NCBI GenBank assembly: GCA_025201375.1
Contig: JAIWZP010000006.1
Location: 372,001 to 436,000 of the forward strand
DNA: 64,000 nucleotides
Direction of reading: 5' to 3'
Source of the DNA: Gongronella butleri
Lineage: Eukaryota > Mucoromycota > Mucoromycetes > Mucorales > Cunninghamellaceae
The position numbers and the translations under genes were made by a program. Of this stretch, positions 1 to 12,427 are shown piece after piece (within the stretch, counting starts at the first letter, position 1; each line of letters opens with the position of its first letter). Below the pieces are notes generated by a model. The model searched no databases. It was not told the DNA's origin and saw nothing but the letters and a program-made list of their open reading frames with translations.

Positions 1-987
1 CATCAGTATCCACCGCTCATCAATGGCCATCCCGCCATGCCGTATCCCGTGTATTATCCTGATGGCATGATCCCCCAGGCGCCCAAGCGCAAGCAAGTCA
101 AGAATGCATGCAGTAAGTCATGGACCAACAAAAAAAAAAAGTGACCATTCGCTTATTTTTGCGTGTTTTTTTTCTTTTTCCGCGACGTTTTAGCCAACTG
201 TCAAAAGGCATGCAAAAAGTGTGACGATGCGCGTCCTTGTCCCCGCTGTGTCAAGTACAACATTGCGGATTCTTGCGTGAATTCTGTGCGCAAGGAGCGC
301 AAAAAGGGCATCAAGCGCGGGCCTTATAAGCGACGTGTCAAGAGCGAAGGTGCGGAAGGCAAGGCGTCGCCACCTGGCCAGCGCAAGAATACCAATGGGA
401 TGGACGATCAATATGCGATGCGTGCAGCGGCGATGCCTTATGGCAATGGCATGATGGGTGGCCAGTACCAATATGGACAAAATGGCGACTATGCGACGAG
501 CACGGCTTATGGCAATGCGGCGGCCGCCTATTATCCTTACCCGAACCAAGGTGCGGCCACCAATGGCAAGGATCAGGTCATGCAGCAATACAACATGTCG
601 TACCCCTTGGCCTACCACACCAACATGCTTCTCCCCGGCGCCAATGGCGAGCAGACATCGCAATCGCCATCGCAATCGCAACAACAGCAAGCTTCTTATG
701 CGTCTTACCCGCAAGGCGCGTCGCTTCCGCCCCATTATGGCAGCATGGTCCAACAAACCAGTGCTTCCACCAGCACCACAAGCTCCCCCACCGCCACCCC
801 CGTCAAGATTGAAAAGTCACACAGCATGACCCCCGTCCCGAGCACCTCTTCCTCTTCCAACACCACTTCTTCCCCTGCCGCTTCTCACCCCGAGGAAGAA
901 GGTCCTTCGCGTCTTGCCCAGCTCGCTTCCTTGTCCGCCGACGCACTCATCTCCCAAGACCGCCAGGCCGCTACCCCTCAACAGTGA
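1..987 (+). CDS. Zn2Cys6 fungal transcription factor, 5' end outside window
   Basis: A binuclear zinc cluster DNA-binding protein, presumably nuclear. The first visible exon (1-112) ends inside the cluster; an intron (113-193, gtaagt..tag) separates it from the exon at 194-987. Joined, the cluster reads ACTNCQKACKKC then a CPRC pair and a last Cys, i.e. C-x2-C-x6-C..C-x2-C-x6-C, followed by the basic tail RKERKKGIKRGPYKRR. That tail is typical of a broad fungal Zn2Cys6 group. The rest is low-complexity Q/S/T/P/Y-rich sequence with no middle-homology domain, so it resembles an activation region. Targets cannot be inferred. The start codon lies upstream of base 1. Confidence 0.88.
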
Positions 988-1683
988 GCCTAAACGTCCC
1001 TCGTATATACGCCTTTTTCCTCGCTTTTTTCTCGTTTTTTTCACTTTCCATCTCCTCCATTTTTTTTTCTCTCTTGTTGTCTCTTGTTTGCACTTGGTCT
1101 GTGTGATGGCCTGATCCGTGGTGTGCTTGCCCCCCCTTCCCCTTCCCCCTTTCTCACGTGCATCACACGCGACTGTATCTTTTTTTCTCTTTTTTTTTTT
1201 TTACCTCACCCCTTCCCCTTTGCTGATTGTACATTGCTGACCATCATTGTCTTTTCACTTGTTGCACAGGTTCCTCCCCCCCCCCCCTCAAATTATAGAT
1301 TTAATAAAGCGTAAAGCACCGCGGCAGCGTCCATTGAATTCTTTTTTTTTCCTGGTTTTTTGTTACTTGCCCCTGAATGATCGCCGCTTCGCCCTCGCCT
1401 TTTCAAATATGGAATTACCCAGCTGCATGAATCTGTCAACCGACTATTAAAGCGCCTTCCCAACCCAGGGACCCTCATTCATGCTTCATGGGCTCAAAAA
1501 TGCAAAAATGATCGCCAGATGAAACAAACTCTTTTTTTTTTGAGGAGCGACGCCTCTTGAATCATGATGAAAACCAAGCAAAAGACAGTGGCAAAGGTGG
1601 GGGGCATCTGAAGTGTATCTTTTTAATCAAGTCTATGGGGGTGGGAGGCCCCTGTGCCAAGCAAGCCTGGCTCTACTTCTATT
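988..1683. other. Intergenic, 3' ends of two convergent genes
   Basis: About 700 bp between the stop of the plus-strand zinc-cluster gene and the stop of the minus-strand carrier gene. It is T-rich with several T8-T12 runs and an AATAAA-like motif near 1305. I see no coding or RNA gene. Confidence 0.6.
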
Positions 1684-3236
1684 TTACAACGATTGGAACA
1701 TGCGCATGGACAATTCATACGCTGTGAACGTGGACCCAGCAGCGGGGATGCTAGAAAGTGCGAAAAAAAAAGGAATCGCAAATGACCGTGTGAAAAAAAA
1801 AATGGACGCCAAGAACCTCGTTTTCTATTACCTTCTCAAAACCGTGGGTGCCATGCCTCGGAACAGACCCTTGACGCCGTCTCGCGCAACAATTTGCTTC
1901 ATGACCTTGGTCACATACAAACCACGCGGGTTCTCCGCTTGATTTTGCACCTGGATTAGCAAGAAAACAAGAAAACAAGAAAAAAAAAAGTGAGCAGTGC
2001 TTTTTTTCCCTTTTTGATTTCGTGACTTACGACCGACTTGACAATGTCAAAGGGATAAGAGAAGATCCAATAGCCAATGCCACCGGTGGCGCCTGCGACC
2101 ATCAATTGGACAACGGTTGCGGGTTCGTCCTGGCCCTTTGTCAGCTCACGGCGGACCAATTCAAAGCCCGTGTAAAAGCCAAAGTACGCGGGGATCTCGC
2201 GAAGCACCGTCGCGTACATGCCGCGGCCCAGACCGCGCACCACGCCGTCACGCTCAATCAAAAACTTGGCACAATCCACAGGGCCTGTGAAATACCGCTG
2301 GCCACCGGCCGCACCCTTGCCATATTGCGCCTGCATCTTGATCTTCAACAGCTCCACAGGCGACGCCAAAATGCTATTCACAATACCTAGAAACATTAAG
2401 AGAAAAAAATGTAAAAAAAGAAAAAAATACGCGTTGAGAATGCATCGTGTCTTTTTTTTTTTTACCCCCGCCCCCAGCAACCACTTACCAGCGCCAGCAC
2501 CAGCCAAACCAATTTTGCCCAGCGGCAGCTCCTCGCCGGGATGCGTTTGCAACATCTTGCGGAATTGCGAGTTTGCAGCAAAAAGCAGCGCGTTCACAGC
2601 ACCAATGCCGACCAGAGGGCTGGCCATGCCTATACACAAAAAAAAAAAATAGTTGCCCAATTGAGTTCTCGCCCCTCCAATTCGAACCAAAATCATTCTG
2701 CGGTGTCCTTTTTAAACGAGCGACGGCCCAAAACAAGCTCTTTTGTTGCCAAACTTACCTTTGTACAGAGCAAAGAAGCCCTCGTTCTTGATCGTCTGCG
2801 TCGCGCAGTCCCATGCGCCATTGAAGCGCCCAGGGTCCAATTGGAGACGCACTTTGATCTAAAAAAAAATGATGTGTTAATCCGACGTTTTACACCAACA
2901 TCCTTGTTTTTACAGTGTCCAAGGGTTGGCCTAAGAGCGTGAAAAGTAAAATAGTAGGTGAGTATGAGCCCGATCTTCCAAAAATGTTGCCGGCATCATC
3001 TGGTAAAAATCATGGATGGCCTTGCAACAGCCATTTTACAAGCCCATCCTCACATAAACTCGCTTACCCGTGATCACATTGGCCATGCCACCAAAGCTGA
3101 GGCGATAAAGAAAAGGAAAGGAGAGCGACGAGCGTGAGTTTCAGGGACGAGAAGCGTGCAGTCGCCCTTGCAACGCGCGTTTCACCTACTTTCCGGATAC
3201 AAAGTCGGCAATAGGAGAGACTTCTTTTTTGGTCAT
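1684..3236 (-). CDS. Mitochondrial carrier, YMC1/SLC25A29-like
   Basis: A predicted six-helix inner-membrane solute carrier of 291 aa in 8 exons (3236-3190, 3096-3068, 2930-2914, 2858-2759, 2629-2489, 2386-2031, 1950-1832, 1750-1684). All three signature repeats are visible: QPLDTIKVRLQ, SPVELLKIKMQ and YPFDIVKSVVQ. The segments SPLVGIGAVNALLF and GIVNSILASPVELLKIKMQ resemble the Ymc1/Ymc2 and carnitine/acylcarnitine (SLC25A20/29) branch. Substrate is therefore probably an amino acid or acylcarnitine, which the sequence alone does not settle. One exon is only 17 nt. The last exon gives the usual C-terminal helix ending in TAYELSMRMFQSL. Confidence 0.9.
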
Positions 3237-4037
3237 CGTTTAGATCGAGCTGTGTGTGTGTGTTGTGTTTGAGTGGAAAAACGAAAAAGAGTCAAAAAAA
3301 AAAAATGAAAAAAAAAGGTGGCCCTGAGGATGGAAAGAAAAAAGCGGGGAACGATGCCAAAGCCTAAAATGGCGTGCTCGGCCATGCCCAACTTTTGTTG
3401 TGGACCAATCGATCCCACTGGACGTCAAATCATTTGTCATGATGGCGAATAGCCATAGTGAGGATAGAAAAAAACGAGTAGACGGATCAATGCGCCGCTC
3501 AAGATCACTTTTTTGACCCGGAAACCAAAAACAAGTGTCTCTTTCATATTTATAAATCGTTCAATGGCACTGTTGATGTATGTAGTTGGTGTTCAGGCAG
3601 CAGCATAGCACGGCCATGTCTTTTACCAGGCTTGTGTGCGCTGCGTTAAGGGCGATTTTTGTTGTCTCTGGACAGTTTAGCCAATTTTTGGCACCGGAAG
3701 ACCATAAAAAGTAAGCGGTGTCACTTTTTTTGCGCGGACAATGAACCATCGGGGTCTGTCCAAACAAAGGGTGCCTTGGCCACTATGGCATTTTATCATC
3801 AGAACAGAAAAAAAAAAAGCAGAAATCGAGAAAAAAAAAATCGGGCTGCCCTGGGGTTTTTGGGGTAACGTTGATATTTATTTGGCACAATTGCGTCTTG
3901 TTTTTATTTTTATCGACGCAGTGATAAGAGGGAAAAAGGTATACTGACTAGAGCAGGGGAGGGGGGAAGCGGTGGGCGATTTTGTCATTTTTTTGTGATT
4001 TTGATGGGAAAAAAAAAAGAAGATGATGATGGGCTGT
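3237..4037. other. Intergenic between carrier promoter and P5CR 3' end
   Basis: Roughly 800 bp upstream of the carrier start and downstream of the P5CR stop, both on the minus strand. It has scattered A/T runs and a TATAAA-like stretch near 3551. No conserved reading frame was found on either strand. Confidence 0.55.
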
Positions 4038-5007
4038 TTACATTTGGCCCAATTCCCTTGAGAGAGCCTTGCCACGGTCTGCGGCGGCAAATACAGCCTG
4101 CTTCATGATGTCGCGGATCTTGTTTGTCTCGAGGGAATTGATGGCGGCCTCGGTGGTGCCCTTTGGCGACGTGACCTTGCGGCGCAGCGTGGCCAAGTCG
4201 TCCTCGGACGTTTGCGCCATGCGTGTGGCGCCAAGGCATGTCTGCAGTGTCAATGCCTTGGCATCCTCGGGGCTAAGACCAGCTTCCACACCCGCGTTTT
4301 CTGTAAAATAGATAAAAAGAAAAAGAAAGAGCTTGTCAGCCTCGTGTTTCTCTATTTTTTTGTGCTGTTTTTGTCCTCTTACGCATTGCTTCCATGATCA
4401 AGAAAAAGTAGGCGGGGCCGGAGCCGCTGATGCCTGTGACGGAATCGATGAGATCCTCGTGGTCGACCCAGACGACCTCTTTTGCGACGGCGCGCATGAT
4501 GGATTCTGTCATTTGACGCTGGTGGTCCGAGACGACGCTGGTGGCGTAGAGTCCAAAGGCACCCTCACCAAGCAGAGACGGCGTATTTGGCATGCAGCGG
4601 ACCATGCTGACGGGTTTGTCGGCGTCGAGCCATTTCAGCATGTCGTCAATGGTGATGCCCGCGGCAATAGAGATGATCAGGGTATTTGGGTTCTTGAGCA
4701 ATGTGTCGCGCGAGTCAAGGAGCACCTGGCGGAGCACCTGAGGCTTGACGGCCAGAATCACGACATCGGCACCTTGAATCACCGCGTGATTGTCCTTGGA
4801 CCCGACCAATTCTGGGTATTTGGACTGCATGTATTCACGACGCTGGTCAAAGGGCTCCGAATACTTCAATTTCGACCCCGGATGGCCACTGGAATGCAAA
4901 CCCGCGAGAATTGCTTCGGCCATGTTGCCGCCGCCAATAAAAGAGATGGTGGGCACCGTGTTGAGATGCGATTGAATCACTTGTAATCTTTCACCAGTAG
5001 AACCCAT
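4038..5007 (-). CDS. PRO3: Pyrroline-5-carboxylate reductase
   Basis: Catalyses the last step of proline synthesis, NAD(P)H-dependent reduction of pyrroline-5-carboxylate. Two exons (5007-4383 and 4300-4038) encode 295 aa. The N-terminal Rossmann motif ISFIGGGNMAEAI starts at about residue 21, the VRCMPNTPSLLGEG active-site loop follows, and the signature TGISGSGPAYFFLIMEAM lies at the exon junction. The second exon carries the conserved C-terminal dimerisation helices with KVTSPKGTTEAAI. Length and motif order match the family. No targeting peptide is obvious, so it is likely cytosolic. Confidence 0.97.
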
Positions 5008-5547
5008 TGTGTGTTTTGTATTTTGTTTAAAAGAGAATGGAATTGAGAATCAAAAAAAAAAATACGAGGGGAAGAAAAATTGACTCACTTTTGCCCTCTC
5101 CCCCTTTTATACGCTTGTCATTCCCCCCCAGGTGCGCACTGCATGTGTTAATCAGCCAAGATCAGCATCATCTGATTGGACGAGCACGGGCTTATCTGGG
5201 CGACAATGACGATGTGCAACAGCCTGATCATTGGCCTTGGCTTCATTGGACCTGGACTCCGATCGCTAGGGCCCTCTCAAAGCTTGCATTAAAGTTCAAA
5301 TGACGCATGTTCTGACTGACCCAGGGCAAAAAAAAAAATAAAAAAAAAAAACTCGTTTATACCGCATTTTTCTCTTGCAAATGGACAACAGGTGCAACGA
5401 TGGGCGCACCCTAAAAGGTAAGGGCAGGACTTTTAATTCTGCAAAGCACACACACAAAAAAAAAAAAAAAATAGAGCGACTGGGGGAATCATCCGCTAAA
5501 TGGATACAAAAACAAGACAAAAAATCATTGACGAGAGCATGATGCGA
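5008..5547. other. Intergenic, P5CR promoter region
   Basis: 540 bp upstream of the P5CR start. It contains A/T runs and two ATTGG (inverted CCAAT) motifs near 5175 and 5246 that could be promoter elements. No gene seen. Confidence 0.5.
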
Positions 5548-6848
5548 TCATTCATCATCTTCGTCAGAAGTGGCTGGATCAGGTCGATCATACAAATCGT
5601 CTTCTCCTAGGGCATGATGCCTGCAAGGCGAAAAAAAAAAGCGCGAATTACATGAGTGAAATGGATGATCATGCAAAAAAGTCAGACGCTCACACCCATT
5701 GCCCGCGCTCTTCCTTTTCTAGAAAAGATCACAGCCTTTTTTTTTCCCACTTGCCCCTATTTTTGCCGCCGCACCCCCCATTTGCAGAAAAAAAAAAAAG
5801 GGCGCCTTTTTTTTGCACCCCCCATGATATCATTTCTGTGTCTTACCTGAGCAATAGATCTTCAATGGCGTCCTCAGAGTACACGGGCCCCACATCGTCG
5901 TCCAATCGAATGAGGTTGGCGACGAGGATGCCGCTCTTGTAGGCCAAAATAGCGGGCGACCCCACAAGATCAAAGTCGAGGTCGGCGGCATCGACGCGGA
6001 TGAATTTTGCGAGTGCATAGCGACGAGCGAGGCCGTGCAGGATGTTATCGAGTTGGCGACAATGAGGCAATTGCGGGTCAAAGACGTGTACGATGACGGG
6101 GACGGTGCGCCATTCTTTGTCAATGGCATCCACGTACCCGAGGGCGTCCACAAGATCCAATGTGCCAAACACGCGATGCTGCTGCCGAATGTGGTGGTTC
6201 TTGACCTGTTTCAGTTCCGCAAGACGCTTCACACGGTACGCTTGCATGGCCGCCTCGTCCTCTTCCTCTTCTTCTGCAAGCAATGCATCCAAATCGTCGT
6301 CATCTTCCTCGCCTTCCTTTTTTCCCGCTGCGGCACGCGCTTTGCGCGCCTCACGTGACTCGAGCACCAGGGTCGCTTGCTGATCTTGCAGATACGTCGT
6401 GGTCATGGGGGCTTTGGCAAGCACACGCGCATTGTACGCCGCGAGATCGCCTGCGCGCTTCGCCGCCTGCCATTGGCGATGGTGCTGCTCGTCGGCAAGC
6501 ACGCCCTTGGGCCCCGTCTGCGGCCCGTGGGCACGCTGACCCATCCAATCGCCAGATGCCTCCTATGAAATTCAAAAAAAAAAATGCAAGAAAATGCACG
6601 CGTCAGGCCATTCTTTCTGCGCACGCACGCACACGCGCTTAACGACAAAGGTGCCGGCAAGACGCAAAGCACGCCAAGAGAGAATTAAAAAAAAGGGGGG
6701 GCAAAAGGGCGACGATAAACACGCTTACACTCGCTAGTTGCTGATCATCGAGATCTGTGTCCGAGACATCGCTTGCTTCCTCTGGCCGACGGTCGTCATC
6801 GTCGTCCACGTGTGTCTGCTGGAGTTTCTGAAGCAGCGCGTCGTCCAT
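5548..6848 (-). CDS. Phosducin-like protein (PhLP1 type)
   Basis: 302 aa in three exons (6848-6729, 6562-5847, 5620-5548). Phosducin-like proteins are thioredoxin-fold cochaperones that work with CCT to assemble G-protein beta-gamma dimers in the cytosol. The family hallmark TGPKGVLADEQ near the N-terminus is present, then an acidic linker and a thioredoxin-like domain ending in VGSPAILAYKSGILVANLIR. The last exon gives an acidic tail (ATSDEDDE) like other phosducin proteins. The GPKGV motif favours PhLP1 over the PhLP2/3 branches; that subtype call is an inference. Confidence 0.88.
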
Positions 6849-7069
6849 CGTAGCTTTTTTGGCAGAAAAAAAAAACAAAAGTGCGAAAAATGAAGAAAAG
6901 ATAGAGACAAAATCGAGGGGGGTAAAAAAAAAAAAAGGGAGAGCACGAGAAACGCCAGCTCCAGCATCCCCAATTGACAAGCAGCCTGCCTATTCTTTTT
7001 TATTACTATTTCACGTGTTTTTTATTTCTTTGAAAACTATTCATTATGCAAGTGAGCAAAAAGACGCGC

Positions 7070-7627
7070 TCATTGGAACATTTCGGGGAACTTTTGTCCG
7101 TATTCCACCACTTTGTTGGCAAGCTGCAAATCTGTCACCAAAAAAAAAAAAAAAAAAAAAAGGCATGAGTGCGCTCCAATTCCAATTTTTGTGTGTGCGC
7201 GTGTTGTTTTTACCAAAATCATTGCCCAGGTTGAGAGAGTCAAACTCGGTGATGCTGAAATCAGGCTCGACGCGGCCGATGATCTCAATGTACTCGGAGC
7301 CCCACTTGCTGTTCTATTGTGAAAAAAAAGTACAAAGAAAAAAGGTCAGGTTGAGCATCTGCTGGCCGCTGTATCTGCCCAATTTCTTCACTACATACAT
7401 CATTGAGCTTGACAAGGACTTGACCACCATCCGATGTGCTCAGCACGGCGGTCTCGCCAGTGTACTGGTGGAAAAAAAAAAAAAAAAGAATAACCTGTCA
7501 GTGCCACGCACAAGGTTTTTGTCAATCTTGGCTCGTTTACCGAGTGGATCTTGCCAGCAATACGGACGGTCGTGCCGGCGTACTTTTCTCGGAGCTGCGA
7601 ATTGATACGGGGTGTGGGCTTGTTCAT
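7070..7627 (-). CDS. RFA3: Replication protein A 14-kDa subunit (RPA3)
   Basis: The small OB-fold subunit of the single-strand DNA-binding RPA trimer, nuclear. Four exons (7627-7541, 7464-7399, 7313-7214, 7131-7070) give 104 aa, typical for RPA3. Recognisable are the start MNKPTPRINSQL, the strand GTTVRIAGKI, the segment YIEIIGRV with its ...DFSITEFDSLNLGNDFD continuation, and the final helix KVVEYGQKFPEMFQ. The 5' neighbour is Iks1 on the same strand and the 3' neighbour is the phosducin-like gene, only about 220 bp away. Confidence 0.93.
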
Positions 7628-7978
7628 CTTGAGAAGGCGACGGGTATGAGAGATATGAAAAAAAAGAAAAAGAAACAAGAAGAAAAGAGCGGAAACGCGG
7701 TACGCGCCGCCCACCTTTTTTTTTTGTTTTTCAGAGTGTCCGCCCCAGCCAATCATAAGCCGCGAGGCCGCAGCAGCCACAAGACGCGAAATTGGACGCG
7801 TCACCGCGCTCGCCTTTGTATAAACGATTGAAAACATGCCTCTTTTATTTTATTTTTGATGATCTCATTGATGTACAAGGAAAGATCACATGGGAGCCAT
7901 GCTTGGGGATTGGCTGCGACAGCAAAAAGTGGGAAGGGTGGTAAAAGTGGTGCAATGTTCGGGTAAAATGCAAAAAAA

Positions 7979-10900
7979 TCAAAAGTCCATGCAGATGCTC
8001 TCGGTAAATAGCAACACGAACAAGAGCCAGATCATGTGCAGCATGAGTAGAATGAGGCTGTGCGTAAGCGTGGTGCTACCAAAAGAAAAAAAATTGAGCC
8101 ATTGACACGTAAATGGACCGCATCGCCGTCTTACCACCAAAAATCGGCGACCGCAAGGATGATCAATGGGTAAAAAACAATCATTTTCGCGGAATAGGGG
8201 AGACACGGATACAGGCAGCTAGTGATCTAAGGCGAAAAGCAAGAGTGTCAGCCGCGCTCTACCAAGAAACGAGCTTTTCATCGTTACCTTTAGCAAGAAC
8301 AGACCGTATTTGAGTGCCTGGATGGCCACTGGCTTCCAATGTGGCAAGTCGTAAAGGTAATCCATTGTGTCATGAGCGGGGATGTCGTTGGGTGAAATGA
8401 GAAGCAGCGGGGATGTTGCGGAGCGGATTTTTTCGCGGCTTTGGGGCTCCCGGCGCGCGGAAATGAGGGATGTTGCGTTGTTCGTGAGTTTGGCGCGCTT
8501 GCGCATACCCTCGTCGCGAGCCACGCGTTTCTTGATGCCGGTGATCATGCCCGGCGAAGGCGCGGATGTCGATGTGGATGTCGATGTGGAAGGCTCCGGG
8601 GCCGCGGTGCTGGATGAGCCGGCCTGCAGGTGCTCCTTTTCGTCGGCGCCCAGCAACGTCGCGCGTGATTGGCGCGGCTCGCGCTGATACGACGCGTGGT
8701 GGTGCGCAGATGGGGGCAATGACGTGCCTGGATGAAAGCTGGATGACCGTCGACGATCAAATGACAGCGACGTTGGCGACGATGACGATGCAGACGCGTC
8801 CGGCGCGGCCGACGACTTGGATGACGTCGAGGCCGACGCATCCATGCTCGTGAATCGGTCGTGGTTGAACGGCACCGTGTCCAATTTGGACAGAATCTCT
8901 TGGCACGACGGACGCTTGGCGGGATCCGTCGATAACAACACGCGGATCAGCAACTTAAACTCTTGCGGGATCTCCGACACCGCGCGGTGCGTCAATGGCG
9001 TGTTGTGGAACGCGTCCAGACGCGACTTTGGGAATTTGATTCTACCGCAAAAAAAAAAAAGTTGGCCTGCGTCCCTTTTTCGATCTTTTTTTTTTCTTTT
9101 TTTTTTTTTGTACTCTTTGAAATTGAGGATCTCCTCGCGCAACAGGTCGACGTCATTGATATGGGTATAAGGCAGGCATGAATAGCACAGATAGTAAAGC
9201 ACCATGCCAAGCGACCACATATCGGCCTTTGAGCTGTATTCCACGACATTGCGGCCCTGCGCGTCCAATCGCGCGTGTTCCGGCGCCATGAACTCCAGAG
9301 TGCCCGTCGCACCTGTGCGATCGCTGTCGGGCACAGCCTCCAAATCTTCACATTCGCCAAAATCTGAAATAAGCACGCGAGGACTAGGATTAAAACAGAA
9401 ACAAAAGTCAGTGACAAGGGGTTGTCCTCTGGTGTCCGGTCAATCCCGATTCTCTGGTGCTTACACATTGAACACGTCGGATTTGCGCCTGCGATCGTCC
9501 CATTTGAGCAGCAAATTGGGCGGTTTGAGGTCGCGATGAACAATGTGCTGCAGATGGAGGTGCGCGAGACCCTGGACAATGTCCAGGAACAGCGAAAAGA
9601 TCTCCGCAATGCTGAGCAGCCTTTTCTGCGTGTGGATCGGCTCCGTGTCTTTCAATTCTGCTTCATAATCCTCCTGCTGCTGCAATTGCCGCTGAATGCG
9701 CTCACGCTTGAGCTCTTTGGCCGATTTGCGCCGCGCCCCCTCGTGAGACTTGGGCGCAACCACCTCAGGCTCCAGGTACTCTTCCAAATTGCCGCCATTC
9801 GCGCATTCCTATCAAGCCAAAAAAAAAAAATATCAGGCTTCATTCTGCAGTTTCTCATTTTTCTCTTTTTCATTTTTTTTTTCTTACCATGAGGATAAAC
9901 AGGCAAGGGACCTGCGGGCCAAATGGGGTGAGCCTGTCATATTCGAGCCACGAATGCTTGTAGCTGACGACATTTGGATGGTGCAGCCGCTCGAGAAGAT
10001 GGACCTCCCGCAGCATTTTGACGAGCCACGGGTGATTGTTGCCGATGGCGACTTTTTTGACCGCGTATTTGCCGAGATTGACGCCATCCAGCATGTGCTC
10101 ACACAGAAACACGCTGCCGCGGAACCCGCGGCCCAGCTTTTTGACCTCCTTGAAGAACTTTGCATAATATCCCTGGTTGATCGCGTCCGCGTGCAGATGC
10201 ATTGCTGATCCATCCGCTTCAAACAAGGGCGGCTCCGATCCCTGCGTCGATTCAAACGATGTGCGTGTCGGTGTCTCCGCGGCACTGCTAGAAAAAAAAA
10301 AAAGAGAAAAAAGAAAAAAATTGAAGCGATGCGGCCATTTTCAAGCCATTCGTTCTTACTTTAGAGGCGTCCTTTCAAGCAGACGGAAGTAATTGCGATC
10401 CATAAAAGTGGGCTGAGGCTGGAAATTCTTTGGCGTGTCAAAGGGGCGGTGACACGTGGGACACTCGTCCGCGAGCTAAGTGTAAAACGTGGTCAGTGGT
10501 GATTTAACCCGCTGCTAAATGTGACCAATGCCTCTGAAACTCACGTTGGGCGGTCCCGGGGTAGGCAGATATTGCTGGACGGACACTTGATGATGTTCTT
10601 GGTTATATAGAACAATGTTGCCTAGCGCGTCGTCGCGACTAAGTACAAAAAAATAAAATAAAAAGAGAAAAAAAAGATGAGGATCCGGCTTCAATTCACA
10701 CGCACGCACGCGCGGCCGCAAGCTTTAACATACGAAATGACGGTCCATTCGCGGTAAGGCACAAGCTCAAAATGCTGTTTTGGCGTCGATGTCTCTGCAT
10801 CTTCTGGTGGTAAGAGGGCGTGGCGGCTGTCTGTGGACTGTGACCGTGGGCGCGCGGCGCCAAATGCTCCCATGGGCACGGAGACGGGCACCGGTGCGGG

Positions 10901-11230
10901 TCCTGTTGCGCTTGCGCCCGTTCGAACCGCAGTATCGAGCAGGGCGAGTGGTGACGGGCCTGGCTGCGGTGGCGGGGTCAATAAAAAGTGCCTGGGGCTC
11001 GTGGGCGATGGCAGGTAGTCGGTGGGCGAGTATGGCAGTGGCAATGGCACGCGCACAGGCGCCATGAATGCCCCATGCGCGTCGGACGACGTCGCCATGA
11101 CCTGCGACGGCTCGGGCATACTCGCTCGGCGGACACCATGCTGCACTGCCCCGTGCAAAGGGAGCTCATGGCGCGACTTGCTCCAGCTTTTGCGGCTCAC
11201 ATTCTGGTCTCGAGGCTTCTGCTTGGCCAT
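7979..11230 (-). CDS. IKS1: Iks1-type serine/threonine kinase
   Basis: 887 aa in nine exons (11230-10734, 10638-10545, 10475-10360, 10287-9888, 9808-9465, 9383-9114, 9041-8288, 8226-8135, 8075-7979); the summed frame is open. A proline-rich N-terminus leads to FELVPYREW and a CPTCHRPF cysteine motif, both usual before the Iks1 kinase domain. Kinase motifs in order: GRGFRGSVFL, YAVKKVAIG, HRDLKPPNLLL, SDFGE, and APEHA. The C-terminal exons encode hydrophobic segments (YPLIILAVADFW, LILLMLHMIWLLFVLLF), matching the predicted membrane tail of fungal Iks1. Function in this family is poorly known. The tail exons could be mistaken for a separate small membrane protein, but they splice in frame. Confidence 0.9.
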
Positions 11231-12427
11231 ACAATAGGAAAAAAAGGGCACAAAGACGAAAGAAAAGCAAAAAAAAGTACAATGAGAGAGCGTGGAAAAA
11301 AAGTGGCCACCATGTTTTTTTAATTTTGGCAAAACGCCGTTTTCGTGCCGGCTCCCAAAATTTGAGGGACACGCGACAAATTGGGGATTTTCGACGACGG
11401 CGCCACGCAACGTTTATGATATTTAATCTGATTTTGTATGCAAGTCAACGGACAATTCATGCAGCAGTAGAAGCCTGTTGAGTGTGCATTCTCGCTTCTA
11501 AAATCGTGCTTTATGCAAGAGTTCGCCTTAAATTCACCTGACTTTATACAAACAAAAGCGCAAGCGGTACAACTTTTTCATGTCGGGTATGACTCGTCGA
11601 GGAGTGCCATTTGTGGACCGCTACGTAACAACCCAGTAAAACGCTGGTCGCTTGATTGCAAGCGACAAAACTTCTGTTTCACGAAAACCAAGCGTGGTTC
11701 CCGAGAAAAAAAAAAATAAAGCAAATGGGTAAATTGTGGAGTGCAATTGCGCTGCTTACAAAGAGGCGCGACGATGCCTAGGACAAAAAATTATAACTGT
11801 ATGATAGAAAGATAAATTATTTTATCCGCGACTTTTACATTTACACTTCCTGCTCCATTACAGTCAACGCAAGCCTCAAGAAAGAGTACGGTTGTTATAA
11901 TTGTGAAAATATCGATCTTTTGGATTCATCTGCAAAACGACTCAACCGACCTCTGGTTTTCAACGTGTTGCTGAAAAAGATGCGACGAAATGGCCTAACT
12001 CAAGGTTCTGGAAACGAACCAACCATACGTTATGTCGTGTTTAAATTGGGTTCGTAAAAATCTGCATTTTTTTTTTATTTCACTACAGTACAACTGTCTG
12101 ATTGACCTCTAGGTTTCAAGGTTTTTTTTTTTTTTTTGAAACGAGACGCGAGACGAGAGGACGTTTTTTTTCTCGGAATGTCTTTAGCAATGGTACGCCA
12201 AACATCCTCGTACAATGTATTACATGATATGAAAGATTCATGCGCGCGTTGTCACGTCTTCACGAAATTCGTTTTTTTTTCCAATCAGCCAGTTTGTAAC
12301 ACGACCTGTCCGAGACCCAGGTGTTTGCCAATGGCTACAGAATTTAATAATCAAGGATGGCAAGAGCAAATCATCGAATTTTATACTGTATTGTTTGCGC
12401 TTTATTTCTGGCATGAAAAAGACCGGG
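11231..12427. other. Intergenic, Iks1 promoter and MsrA 3' flank
   Basis: About 1.2 kb without a supportable gene. It is AT-rich with T-runs (for example 12122-12137). A short inverted repeat GTCGCTTG/CAAGCGAC lies near 11647-11667. No tRNA-like fold with a plausible T-loop was seen. Confidence 0.5.

Noticed and set aside
190..756. 188-codon minus-strand frame
   Set aside because: Antisense of the zinc-cluster gene, low-complexity Arg/Ile-rich, no domain.
7979..8206. Separate small membrane protein gene
   Set aside because: The hydrophobic exons splice in frame to the kinase and match the membrane tail of Iks1; the total frame closes at 887 codons.
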